Assembly: GCF_001553115.1 (NCBI RefSeq)
Contig: NZ_KQ960182.1
Location: forward strand, 211,844 to 275,843
From: Aedoeadaptatus coxii
GTDB taxonomy: Bacteria > Bacillota > Clostridia > Tissierellales > Peptoniphilaceae
Direction: 5' to 3'
DNA length: 64,000 nt
The translations under genes were made by a program, and so were the position numbers. The notes beneath the pieces were generated by a model that worked only from the letters and a program-made list of their open reading frames with translations, searched no databases and was not told the DNA's origin. Position 1 is the stretch's first letter. Every line of letters begins with the position of its first letter. Positions 34,832 to 43,492 of this stretch are shown piece by piece.

Positions 34832-36662
34832 TGAAGACACCCCACATTTCGCAATTTTCTATGCCGCAACGATTACATCCCTTGCGGCAATCTTTCGTCG
34901 TATCTCCAACTTTTGATTTTTCAAATTCTTTCCAGAGATATTCTTTTTTCACGCCGATGTCGATAAAATCCCACGGAAGTATTTCGTCGCGATCTCTCCG
35001 GCGATTGGCGTAGAAATCTCCGTCGATTCCCGCTTCTTCCATGGCCTCGACCCAGCGATCATAATGGAAAAATTCGCTCCATCCGTCGAAAATTTGGCCT
35101 TTTTCGTAAGCCTTTAATATCAGTTTACCGATGCGGCGATCTCCCCTTGCGAGGACCGCTTCCATTCGAGAAACATAAGGCTCGTGGTACTGAAATTTCA
35201 CTTTCGGATCCCGCACCACTTCCTTTACGCCGCGAATTTTTTCAAAGAACTCCTCAAGGGTATCCTGGCCTACCCACTGAAACGGCGTAAAGCCTTTAGG
35301 TACAAAGCAAGATGCCGATGCCGTCACGCGGAAATTTCCCTTTATGTCTTCTTTCGGACGACTGAAAAATTCATTTTTTACCTTATAAGCCAAGTGGGCG
35401 ATGCCTAAAACATCTTCCATGGTTTCGCCCGGCAAGCCGATCATAAAGTAAAGTTTAATGCGACTCCAACCTTCGTCGAAAACGGAACGCACAACGCGCA
35501 TTAAATCTTCTTCCGTCACATTTTTATTGATTACATCACGCATCCGTTGACTGCCTGCTTCGGGAGCGAAGGTAAGGCCGCTTTTGCGAACTTTCTCGAT
35601 CTCTCTGAGAACGTCGACGATAAAGCTGTCCAGGCGTAGAGACGGAAGACTGATTCCGATATTTTCATTTTCATAGCGATCCGTCAGCTTTTCCACGAGG
35701 GGCATGAGCTGGGTGTAATCGCAGGAAGATAAACTGGTTAGGGAAATTTCGTCGTATCCCGTGTTTTTTAAAATAGACGAAGCTCTTTCCAATAAAGTAT
35801 CCACGTTTTTTTCACGAATAGGCCGATACATCATTCCCGCCTGGCAAAAACGGCAGCCTTGGGTGCAACCTCTAAATAATTCGAGAACCGCACGATCGTG
35901 TACCGTTTCTAAAAAGGGAACGATTTGACGATCCAATTGAAATACCTCGTTCATGTCGTGAATGCGCACGCGCTTGATGATGTCCTTCGCTTCTTTCACT
36001 ATTGGGCGATGGGAGGCGATGAGCCCTTCTTCGTTATAGGTCACTTCATAAAACGATGGAACATAAACACCTTCTAAGGTGGCGAGGGTCTTCAAACATT
36101 CCTCTCTCGTAAGTCCCTTTTCGCGCCCTTCTTTTAATAAGTCCAATACTTTAATATTGAGCGCTTCTCCTTCGCCGATTAAGAAGCAATCCATAAAATC
36201 GGCGAGAGGTTCCGGCGTTGTGGCGCAAGGACCGCCTGCTACGACGATGGGATCTTCCTCCCCGCGATCTTTTGCCAAAATGGGAATGCCGCCAAGATCG
36301 AGCATGTACAAAATGTTCGTGTAGCTCATTTCATATTGCAGCGTAAAGCCTACCACGTCGAATTCCGAAAGGGGCGTCTTAGTTTCCAAGCTGTATAGGG
36401 GGATGCCCTCTCGCTTCATTTCCTCCATCATATCCGGCCAAGGGGCAAAGACCCGTTCACATGCATATTCCGTAGAGTTCATGGCGAAATAAAGTATGTG
36501 CATGCCTAAATGACTCATGCCGACTTCATAAACATCCGGAAAACAGAAAGCAAAACGCAAGGTCGGGTCATCTTTTTGAATGCTGTTTAATTCACCGCCG
36601 ATGTAACGGGCGGGCTTTTCAACTTTCTTCAGACATTTTTCCAGTTGACTCCCTTTAATCAT
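34809..36662 (-). CDS. Radical SAM protein, TIGR03960 family, B12-type layout
   Basis: 617 aa. The N-terminal part (about 1-230) has a cobalamin-binding-like fold (FCFPDVYEVGMSHLGMHILY, VVAGGPCATTPEPLADFMD) but without a clear DxHxxG cobalamin ligand. The radical SAM domain starts at about 255 with the cluster motif CTQGCRFCQAGMMYRP, followed by EISLTSLSSCDYTQL. The C-terminus has a Cys-rich end (CRKGCNRCGIENCEMWG) that may hold a second cluster. TIGR03960 is conserved in Firmicutes beside its DUF2344 partner and RNase G; a role in RNA or ribosome modification is only inferred from that context. Confidence 0.88.
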   Translation of the reverse strand: MIKGSQLEKCLKKVEKPARYIGGELNSIQKDDPTLRFAFCFPDVYEVGMSHLGMHILYFAMNSTEYACERVFAPWPDMMEEMKREGIPLYSLETKTPLSEFDVVGFTLQYEMSYTNILYMLDLGGIPILAKDRGEEDPIVVAGGPCATTPEPLADFMDCFLIGEGEALNIKVLDLLKEGREKGLTREECLKTLATLEGVYVPSFYEVTYNEEGLIASHRPIVKEAKDIIKRVRIHDMNEVFQLDRQIVPFLETVHDRAVLELFRGCTQGCRFCQAGMMYRPIREKNVDTLLERASSILKNTGYDEISLTSLSSCDYTQLMPLVEKLTDRYENENIGISLPSLRLDSFIVDVLREIEKVRKSGLTFAPEAGSQRMRDVINKNVTEEDLMRVVRSVFDEGWSRIKLYFMIGLPGETMEDVLGIAHLAYKVKNEFFSRPKEDIKGNFRVTASASCFVPKGFTPFQWVGQDTLEEFFEKIRGVKEVVRDPKVKFQYHEPYVSRMEAVLARGDRRIGKLILKAYEKGQIFDGWSEFFHYDRWVEAMEEAGIDGDFYANRRRDRDEILPWDFIDIGVKKEYLWKEFEKSKVGDTTKDCRKGCNRCGIENCEMWGVFNGTKTGI

Positions 36663-36693
36663 AACATCTCCTTTCTGTTATCCTTCTTCGTTC

Positions 36694-39600
36694 CTATTCC
36701 GTATCCAACCCCGTTTCCATGGGGAGGGTTTCATCTTTTACTTCTTTATAGAATCCGAAATATTGGGCCATAATTTGCTGCATGATCGGGCCGCAGTTAC
36801 CTCCGTTACCCCCTTGGAATAAGACGATGGATACGGCGATCTCAGGGTTATCTGCCGGCGCATAACCTACTTGCCATGCAAAGGCATCGTAGGTTTCTCC
36901 CGTATAGGGGTTTGCCCCTGCCCGTTCCGCACTTCCCGTCTTCATGGCAATTTCCACGGGGAAATCCTTAAACAGACTTTCATTGACTCCCGACAAGGCG
37001 ACGAGTTTCATCCCCTTGCGAATCTCTTTATAATACTTCGGCTTCAAGCCTACATCTTCTACTTTTCTATTCTTCTTCGGGCCGTCGTGAAGAATCGTCA
37101 AAGGATAGAGTTTACCGCCATTGGCTAGGGACATGGCGTAACGACAAATTTCCACCGGTGTATAAGCATTGGATCCCTGTCCAATGACGATGTTCATCGT
37201 ATCGGCCATACTCCACTTCGCCTGATCGATATAAGTGTATTTCAATAGATCGGCCAAGGGAACCCGTTGATCTTTTCCCTTGACGTCAGGTTCTACATGA
37301 AGATCTTTTAGGAAATTATAGACTTCGTCACGGGTCATCGCCTTTTTTGCATCCAACGACGCCACGATTTTTTCGATAATCTCCTTCCGCTCTTTTTCAG
37401 AACGAATGGTAGGCATGTATAGTTTTTCATTTTCTTTTAAGTGGCGACGCAATAGCGCTTTAAGGGTCGTGTTCTTCGATTGGGGATCGGGTACAATACC
37501 CTTCGATTCTTTCGGAATTTTAATTTCAAGACCGGTGGTCTCCGACAAACCGAAGCGCTTCGCCATGTTTGCAACATCTTTCGACGATACCTGAATGCCG
37601 AGGTCTTTACCGGCCCGTTGATCTTCGCCGAGGCCCAGCGAATAGAAGTAATAGTTACAGGAGTCGCGTAATGCGTAAGCCAACGTTTCGGCTCCGTGTA
37701 CTTGGCGGCTTTGATTCCAAAGCCAGCAGCCGAAAACCTGCTTTCCGACTTCCACATATCCCCCGTCCTGAATAGCCATATCGGGATTCAGGCCTTTTTC
37801 AAGGGCTGCCGATGCCGTTACCATTTTAAAAATACTACCCGGCTGAATAGCCGATTGAGTGGCAATATTGTAAAGGGGACGAGGTGCCAATTGATTGTCT
37901 TCTTCTTTCGGCTTTAGACTTTCCCAGGCCGAGGGCGTAATGCCTTTGGCAAACATATTCGGATCATAAGAAGGATAATTGGCCAGAGCCAACACTTCTC
38001 CTGTGTGTACATCGGTTACGACAACCGCACCGCTTAATGCGTTTTTAAAGGTTGTTCCCTTGTTGCGGCTCGTCAAATAATTATAATGTCCCCAAGGAGA
38101 TTGATAGGGCTCACCGGTACGAATTTGCTTCAGCACCGTAGCCAAACTTTCTTCCGCTTTCCGCTGAAGCTCCACGTCGATGGAAAGCCGTACATCCCCA
38201 CCGGCTACGGGCTTAATTTCAGAAACCGTGTCGGTGGTGTTGCCTGACGAATCCACCGTAACCCTTCGTCTTCCGTCTTTTCCCTTTAATCGTTCTTCAA
38301 AAACCTGCTCGATTCCGGTCTTGCCGATGAGATCGTTTTGGTCGTAGCCCAGTTTTTTTACATAATGCTCGATTTCTTTATCTTGAGCGATGGGGCCGAT
38401 ATAACCCATGACGTGGCTCGCTAAATTTCCGTCGGGATAATAGCGAATAGGCTCTACTGAAATATGAATTCCGCCCTTGTTACTAAGGACTTCTTCAATT
38501 TTCGCCACCGTATCGTCTTGAATTTCATAGGCGTAATTAATAGGGATGTAAGCATAGCTCCCTTGGCTCGCAATGGAATCGTAGACATTAACGATGCCGA
38601 AAACTTCATAGGGGCTAAGTTTAGGATCGATTTTTAAACGCTTGATTTGTCCCTTCACGATGTCTTCAGAGGACGAGGCCTCTTTAAGCCCCGCGCGCTT
38701 TGCAAGATCCAAGGCGTTGTTTAATTGGGTGTAGGCAGGTTTTTCACCACTTACCGAAATGCCCGTCGCAATACCCTCGTCGATTAAATACGATTGCACC
38801 TTTTTGGCAACATCATCCTCCAGTATAAATGCACTGCGATTTTTCTTTGAAAGCACGCAACCGACGAGATGTTTCATTGCCGGATTCTTTTTACTGTCGA
38901 CGACGGTAAGTTTGCCGTCGATCGTCTCTGCTTTTACATCGACTTTCTTCGATTTTGCAAATGCAACCGCTTCTTTTAACATATCGTCATCATGAGCAAA
39001 AAATTCTTCCGGTTTCGACTTCAAAAGTATAGAGCCTAAATCCTTCGCCGCCGACGACGACCAGGTGATATCGCTAGAAATCTTCATTAATTTCGCCTTA
39101 TCGGCGATAAAGCCGTCGTAATAACTGTTGCCATAGGGACGCAAGGCCACCTCAGGTAATTCGTCGCCTACGATGCCATATGCCAGCTCTCTGCCGATGG
39201 GATGATTTAAAATTTCGTCCAGATACATGGGCTGTTCCATTAAGATGGTCTTTAAATCTTCCATGGCCGTCGTGGTTTTAGAAAGAGAATTCAGCTCTTT
39301 AAATACCCTGCTCTTTTCCTCATCATCGTAAATGACGCTGCCGCCGGTATAAACCATGCCGCTATCTTTGAAAAACTTTCGATTGACAAGACGTTTTAAA
39401 ATGGAGTAATCGTAGTGTCCCCTATAAGGTTTTTCCCACTTGGCAGATAAGAACTTATTGAGATTGTCGCCTTTCATTAGCGCATCGATGACGAGGGATT
39501 TCGGAGTGGCATTCCCCTTGTAATCGTCCATATTTCTAAAAATAAAGCCATTTAAAACGATGGGGTTGGACACCATGTAATCGGCTCCGTCTTCTTCGAG

Positions 39601-39918
39601 AAAACGACTTAAGAGCAAATAGGCATGGTTGCGCTCCTTGTTGTCAAATTGATCCACTTCGTCTTTACGCAATTGCACGGCAAAAACAGGGCGATTCCCC
39701 GCCAGTACGACGCCGTTACGATCGCGGATTTTTCCCCTTTGGGCGGTAATGGCGATGTCCTTTACCCTGCGTTCGTCGGCAAGTTTTCTAAATTTTCCGC
39801 CTTCGATAATCGTAATGCGGAAAAGTTGAAGAAGAAGCGCCACTAACAGAAAGGCCACGACCGCCGTAAAAATTTTATAGCGATCCCATAATTTAGCTCG
39901 TTCCCAAAAATTACGCAT
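36694..39918 (-). CDS. mrdA: Penicillin-binding protein 2 (class B transpeptidase), enlarged
   Basis: 1074 aa, versus 600-750 for most PBP2. TM anchor (about 17-35), N-terminal pedestal beginning TAQRGKIRDRNGVVLAGNRP, then a long extra segment (about 95-470) before the region containing VEPIRYYPDGNLASHVMGYIG. The transpeptidase domain has SIFK (Ser at about 697), SCN (about 756) and KTGS (about 990). It crosslinks peptidoglycan during elongation or septal growth. ATG 39918 has GGAAGGG upstream and overlaps mreD. It follows mreCD as usual for PBP2. Confidence 0.92.
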   Translation of the reverse strand: MRNFWERAKLWDRYKIFTAVVAFLLVALLLQLFRITIIEGGKFRKLADERRVKDIAITAQRGKIRDRNGVVLAGNRPVFAVQLRKDEVDQFDNKERNHAYLLLSRFLEEDGADYMVSNPIVLNGFIFRNMDDYKGNATPKSLVIDALMKGDNLNKFLSAKWEKPYRGHYDYSILKRLVNRKFFKDSGMVYTGGSVIYDDEEKSRVFKELNSLSKTTTAMEDLKTILMEQPMYLDEILNHPIGRELAYGIVGDELPEVALRPYGNSYYDGFIADKAKLMKISSDITWSSSAAKDLGSILLKSKPEEFFAHDDDMLKEAVAFAKSKKVDVKAETIDGKLTVVDSKKNPAMKHLVGCVLSKKNRSAFILEDDVAKKVQSYLIDEGIATGISVSGEKPAYTQLNNALDLAKRAGLKEASSSEDIVKGQIKRLKIDPKLSPYEVFGIVNVYDSIASQGSYAYIPINYAYEIQDDTVAKIEEVLSNKGGIHISVEPIRYYPDGNLASHVMGYIGPIAQDKEIEHYVKKLGYDQNDLIGKTGIEQVFEERLKGKDGRRRVTVDSSGNTTDTVSEIKPVAGGDVRLSIDVELQRKAEESLATVLKQIRTGEPYQSPWGHYNYLTSRNKGTTFKNALSGAVVVTDVHTGEVLALANYPSYDPNMFAKGITPSAWESLKPKEEDNQLAPRPLYNIATQSAIQPGSIFKMVTASAALEKGLNPDMAIQDGGYVEVGKQVFGCWLWNQSRQVHGAETLAYALRDSCNYYFYSLGLGEDQRAGKDLGIQVSSKDVANMAKRFGLSETTGLEIKIPKESKGIVPDPQSKNTTLKALLRRHLKENEKLYMPTIRSEKERKEIIEKIVASLDAKKAMTRDEVYNFLKDLHVEPDVKGKDQRVPLADLLKYTYIDQAKWSMADTMNIVIGQGSNAYTPVEICRYAMSLANGGKLYPLTILHDGPKKNRKVEDVGLKPKYYKEIRKGMKLVALSGVNESLFKDFPVEIAMKTGSAERAGANPYTGETYDAFAWQVGYAPADNPEIAVSIVLFQGGNGGNCGPIMQQIMAQYFGFYKEVKDETLPMETGLDTE

Positions 39919-40405
39919 GGTCATCCCTTCCCATTAAACTATAGTCGTCCTCAGATTGAAGTGCAAAATGGCCTATGGCCCAAGTAAAAATTGCTGTTGC
40001 AAATGGAATGGCGAAAAATAAATTTCCATCCATTGAGTGTACCTCCCAACCCAAGGTAATGTAGGCGACGAGAAGCACAAGTTCCAGCCCATAGCCGAAG
40101 ATTAACGCCATCATCCCCAAAACGAAAGGTGATGGTTTCGGCAATATCTTTTTTGAAAAATAAAGGGCTAGATAAACGACGCCGTGCAAAATGACGAAAG
40201 CTCCGATTGCAGGCGACACCAAGCTGTCCAATAAAATAGCCGAATAAAGAGCATACACCGGCAGCAGGCGATGACCCTTCCGATACAATAAAAGCATGAC
40301 GACGCCCGGCAAATAAGCCCTTAAGCATAAAGGGAAATTTTGAAACCAGGGCGATACGTAGACGACGGGCGATAAAATGGCGAAAACATAATAGACTATT
40401 TTCAT
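39911..40405 (-). CDS. mreD: Rod-shape/elongation protein MreD
   Basis: 164 aa with about five TM helices, matching MreD size and position between mreC and PBP2. The sequence is weakly conserved, as in the family, so the call leans on topology and gene order. The start overlaps the mreC stop (ATGA). The long ORF in another frame across this segment is rejected. Confidence 0.82.
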   Translation of the reverse strand: MKIVYYVFAILSPVVYVSPWFQNFPLCLRAYLPGVVMLLLYRKGHRLLPVYALYSAILLDSLVSPAIGAFVILHGVVYLALYFSKKILPKPSPFVLGMMALIFGYGLELVLLVAYITLGWEVHSMDGNLFFAIPFATAIFTWAIGHFALQSEDDYSLMGRDDHA

Positions 40406-41241
40406 CGCGCACCTGTTAAGACAAATACATCGTAGAGTTTGTGGAAATTAATGCCGCTTTTCACTTTCACGTTTTTTACCATCTTGTCCTCATCCGTACT
40501 GACTTCCGTAACGGAACCGATGTAAAGATTCGGCGCAAAATGATCGCCGATGCCGGTAGTAAACAGAGTATCGCCGACGACGAGATCGGCATAGAGATCA
40601 AAGGCATAGCCGTTCAGCGTTTGCTTTTCTCCTCTTAATACGCCGCCGTCACCGGTGCGAATGCTTCTAAAGCTGATGGCGCAGTCTTCGTCGATAATGC
40701 TTCGCACTTTGGACTGAAAGGGGCTTACTTCGGTGACATAGCCTACGATGCCCTCGATGGAGGCGTCGCTTCCTTTGCCCATGGCGGAAACCACCGTATC
40801 GCCGACCTTCACGCCATTGTGGGATCCTTTGTTAATGCTGAAACGCGAAAAATACATTCCTGACGACTTCGCCGTAATACGCGCTTCTACAGGTTTATCT
40901 TTTCGATTGTTACGAATAGCCTGAGCGTTGGAAAGGAAGGTGGAACGATTGACGATATCTTGGAGGTTTTTGTTTTCCTCTCTCAACGCGGCGAGCTCTC
41001 TTTCCATTTTTCGATTGTCGCGACGTAACGATGTTACGTGGATTAAGCTGTCGGCACTTTCGGCTACATAACCGAATGCCACGCTCACCGTATTACTTAC
41101 AGGGCTGACGGCCATTAAAATGCCGATTTCCGACGCCCGTAAAACGTCATGGCCGGGCGTGGTAAAGCCCAAGAAAAGCGAGACGATAACCGCCGCTCCT
41201 CTGTATATCCAATGTTTTCGAATGGTCTTTAATGGGTTCAT
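40402..41241 (-). CDS. mreC: Cell-shape protein MreC
   Basis: 279 aa. N-terminal TM (about 12-30), a coiled coil (about 72-100; RDNRKMERELAALREENKNL), then the beta-barrel MreC domain with GSHNGVKVGDTVVSAMG and IDEDCAISF. MreC scaffolds elongation PBPs outside the membrane. It directly follows radC by three bases; mreB, usual between them, is missing here. Confidence 0.93.
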   Translation of the reverse strand: MNPLKTIRKHWIYRGAAVIVSLFLGFTTPGHDVLRASEIGILMAVSPVSNTVSVAFGYVAESADSLIHVTSLRRDNRKMERELAALREENKNLQDIVNRSTFLSNAQAIRNNRKDKPVEARITAKSSGMYFSRFSINKGSHNGVKVGDTVVSAMGKGSDASIEGIVGYVTEVSPFQSKVRSIIDEDCAISFRSIRTGDGGVLRGEKQTLNGYAFDLYADLVVGDTLFTTGIGDHFAPNLYIGSVTEVSTDEDKMVKNVKVKSGINFHKLYDVFVLTGAR

Positions 41242-41244
41242 TCC

Positions 41245-41961
41245 CTACAACGCTCCACTTTCTAAAAAACTATAAAAACTGCCGTCGCCGACGATAATAT
41301 GATCATTTACTTTGACGCCTAAAATATCCCCTGCTTGAGTAAGGCGCTTTGTGAGACGAATGTCCTCGTGGGAAGGGGCGGGATTTCCCGCCGGATGATT
41401 ATGTACGAGAATAATCGAATGGCATTTTTTTGCAATTGCGCCTTGAAAAACATCTCTAGGGTGAACCACCGTGTAATCCAGTGTGCCTTTTGAAATTCGC
41501 TCCATATAATGAAGCTGTTTCTTTACATTGAGGCCGATAACGTGAAATTCTTCGTGTTGAAGGCCGACAAATTGCGGCGCGACAAAATCATATATCGATT
41601 TCGGCGAGGTAAACATATCGCTTTCCGACGATTTTAAGCGCATACGCCTGGCGAGCTCAACCATGCCCACGAGGCGGGCAGCTTTACTCTTTCCGATTCC
41701 TTTAATGGAGACAAAATCGTCATAGGTTCCCGCAAGTAAACTGGATAGCCCGCTTCGACCGGGATTTTGATTGCTCAGTGTATCGATTATATTTTGCGCC
41801 ACTTCGATGGCGGTAATGCCGTACGTTCCCGTTCTTAGAAAAAGTGCCAATAACTCACTATCGCTCAATTTCTCAGGGCCGTAAGTCATGAGTTTTTCTT
41901 CGGGAAGCATGGATTGATCACAGGCAGACAGAGGTTTGCGCAGATTTTGATTATTTTCCAA
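41245..41961 (-). CDS. radC: RadC/JAB-type (MPN) protein
   Basis: 238 aa. N-terminal helix-hairpin-helix (LSSLLAGTYDDFVSIKGIGKSKA) and a C-terminal JAB/MPN+ domain with the metal motif HNHPAGNPAPSHEDIRLTKRL. Its role in DNA repair is disputed; the metal site implies a hydrolase. It overlaps the end of maf by 11 bases. Confidence 0.95.
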   Translation of the reverse strand: MENNQNLRKPLSACDQSMLPEEKLMTYGPEKLSDSELLALFLRTGTYGITAIEVAQNIIDTLSNQNPGRSGLSSLLAGTYDDFVSIKGIGKSKAARLVGMVELARRMRLKSSESDMFTSPKSIYDFVAPQFVGLQHEEFHVIGLNVKKQLHYMERISKGTLDYTVVHPRDVFQGAIAKKCHSIILVHNHPAGNPAPSHEDIRLTKRLTQAGDILGVKVNDHIIVGDGSFYSFLESGAL

Positions 41962-42505
41962 TACCTTCCCCCTTTAAATGTTCAAGAACCGCCGCCACCG
42001 GCAAACCCACCACCGTATGGGGATCGCCCTCGACGGTGATTTCAAAGGACTCCACCTCTTGAAAACCGTAAGCCCCCGCTTTATCTCCGAAAGTGTTTTT
42101 ATCGAGATAAGCTTTAAGCTGCTCCTCTGAAAAATCTTCAAAATGAACGCTCGCCACATCGTAATCTACGTACTTTTCCTTGCCTAAAATGGCGTAACCG
42201 GTCAGAACATGATGCTCTCTTCCCTTTAGACGATGGAGCATACGCTCCGCATCCTTTCGATCCTTCGGCTTTCCTAAAATATCATCGTCCAGCACCACGA
42301 CCGTGTCGCTTGCGAGAACCACATCTCCCTCTTTACGCTCCACACTCATGGCTTTTTGGTAGCTCAATTGCATGACGTAAATTTCAGGGGAAGAACGCCG
42401 AAGCGATAATTCATCAAAGGTCGGCGAAGCAGTTTCAAAATCGATACCGGCTTCTTTAAGCAATGCTTTTCGACGTGGCGATGTAGATGCCAATATAAGT
42501 TTCAC
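41951..42505 (-). CDS. maf: Maf-like nucleotide pyrophosphatase
   Basis: 184 aa. Maf family: ILASTSPRRKALLKEAGI at the N-terminus, DTVVVLDDDILGKPKD in the middle and GAYGFQEV in the second half. Hydrolyses dTTP/UTP or modified nucleoside triphosphates and is linked to division arrest. It starts within the end of the eetB-like gene (ATGA overlap). Confidence 0.95.
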   Translation of the reverse strand: MKLILASTSPRRKALLKEAGIDFETASPTFDELSLRRSSPEIYVMQLSYQKAMSVERKEGDVVLASDTVVVLDDDILGKPKDRKDAERMLHRLKGREHHVLTGYAILGKEKYVDYDVASVHFEDFSEEQLKAYLDKNTFGDKAGAYGFQEVESFEITVEGDPHTVVGLPVAAVLEHLKGEGIGK

Positions 42506-43005
42506 GATGTAACCCCCATATCGATTAAGTGGCGACTCACCATAATCGCCGTGAGCCCGACAAAATATCCTGTAAAAAGTCCGAGTAACAAAAGCAATGG
42601 CAAATATGCCAAAAGCCCCATGTTGTTTACCATGATAATGGCCGTCGCCACCTGCCCCACATTGTGGAAAAAGGAACCAATAAAGCTTATGCCGATGAGC
42701 GTCGCCGATTTAATGTAGCGGTAAGCCAGAATCATGGCCACGCAAGAAAGCAACGATCCTGAAAAGCTGTAAAAGAAACCGGTAACCGCTCCCGTTACTA
42801 AAAGCAACATAAAGCTTTTTAAAAGGGCGATGGTAAATCCTTCCCTTGGTCCGAATACGACGATAGTAGTTAAAATAATGGTGTTCGATAATCCAAGGCG
42901 TGCACCGGGCATGGCAATAGGCAAAGGAATCATCGTTTCCATATACCCTACCGCCACGGCGATAGCCAAAAGAAGACCTAAGAAAACTTGTTTTTTAATC
43001 GTCAT
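42502..43005 (-). CDS. Gx transporter / EetB-like membrane protein
   Basis: 167 aa with five to six TM helices (PF07456, historically named heptaprenyl diphosphate synthase component I). Motifs: PGARLGLSNTIILTTI and GSFFHNVGQV. The same family supplies EetB in the Listeria extracellular electron transfer locus. The prenyl synthase name is misleading, since no catalytic DDxxD motifs exist. It lies between the NusG-II protein (EetA-like) and maf and is co-transcribed with them; an import role for a redox cofactor precursor is inferred. Confidence 0.8.
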   Translation of the reverse strand: MTIKKQVFLGLLLAIAVAVGYMETMIPLPIAMPGARLGLSNTIILTTIVVFGPREGFTIALLKSFMLLLVTGAVTGFFYSFSGSLLSCVAMILAYRYIKSATLIGISFIGSFFHNVGQVATAIIMVNNMGLLAYLPLLLLLGLFTGYFVGLTAIMVSRHLIDMGVTS

Positions 43006-43014
43006 GATAACCTC

Positions 43015-43392
43015 TTACTTTAACAATATATCCATTTTCGGCGTATCGTCGCTTTTCACCTCGGCAATGATTCGATGCGGAAGGCAGACGATCATTTCCC
43101 CCGGCGTTTTAATTGGCGCCATACGCATGCAAATACCGTCGGGGCAATCCGCTTCTTTCATGGTGCAGCCTTTTTCACTGATCCGCAGAATATTGGTGCC
43201 ACCGTGGGAATGAAATACAAAATCTTTCCCATAATTTTCAGGTGTCATGGGAATTCGTTTCGTTTCTTTACCGTCGATTTGTACGCTGATATACGTCTTG
43301 CTCGATTCTTTTTTCGGAATAAATTGCCAAGCCCCTACACCTGCCGCAATAAGTATTACAACGAGGCCGATCAACACATCTGTACGATTCAT
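43015..43392 (-). CDS. NusG domain II-only anchored protein (EetA-like)
   Basis: 125 aa. A single N-terminal TM (about 5-23) and an extracytoplasmic NusG_II domain (PF07009) with three closely spaced Cys (GCTMKEADCPDGICMRM). It has no NGN transcription domain, so it is not NusG. This is the layout of EetA, which pairs with EetB in extracellular electron transfer loci. ATG 43392 follows AAGGGGG; the longer frame is rejected. First gene of the operon leading to mreCD and the RNase E/G. Confidence 0.8.
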   Translation of the reverse strand: MNRTDVLIGLVVILIAAGVGAWQFIPKKESSKTYISVQIDGKETKRIPMTPENYGKDFVFHSHGGTNILRISEKGCTMKEADCPDGICMRMAPIKTPGEMIVCLPHRIIAEVKSDDTPKMDILLK

Positions 43393-43415
43393 AATTCCCC
43401 CTTTATCAACCATAT

Positions 43416-43421
43416 ATTATA
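43416..43421 (-). promoter_or_regulatory. Extended -10 promoter for eetA-like ... rng operon
   Basis: On the minus strand, TGGTATAAT with a perfect -10 at 43416-43421, 23 bases before the eetA-like start; a weak -35 (TTCATG) lies 18 bases upstream within the rnfB terminator region. It makes the operon independent of rnf. Confidence 0.5.
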
Positions 43422-43446
43422 CCATAGAAAAATTGTAGCCATGAAA

Positions 43447-43477
43447 AAAAGGAACGATGCAGCACACCGTTCCTTTT
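43447..43477 (-). terminator. Terminator at the end of the rnf operon
   Basis: On the minus strand, stem AAGGAACG / CGTTCCTT with a loose loop, followed by TTTTT, 16 bases after the rnfB stop. Confidence 0.8.
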
Positions 43478-43492
43478 GATTTTTAAGAGATT

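Noticed and set aside
39951..40412. A 153-codon frame overlapping mreD in another frame
   Set aside because: It starts at the end of mreC, has no ribosome binding site, and its translation is Arg/Phe-rich with no TM pattern; the overlapping mreD frame has the right size, topology and ATGA coupling.
42502..43005. Heptaprenyl diphosphate synthase component I (common database name)
   Set aside because: The protein is a multipass membrane protein with no prenyltransferase Asp-rich motif and no component II gene nearby; Gx transporter/EetB-like is the better reading.
43015..43392. Transcription factor NusG
   Set aside because: Only the NusG_II domain is present, behind a TM anchor; the NGN domain is missing.
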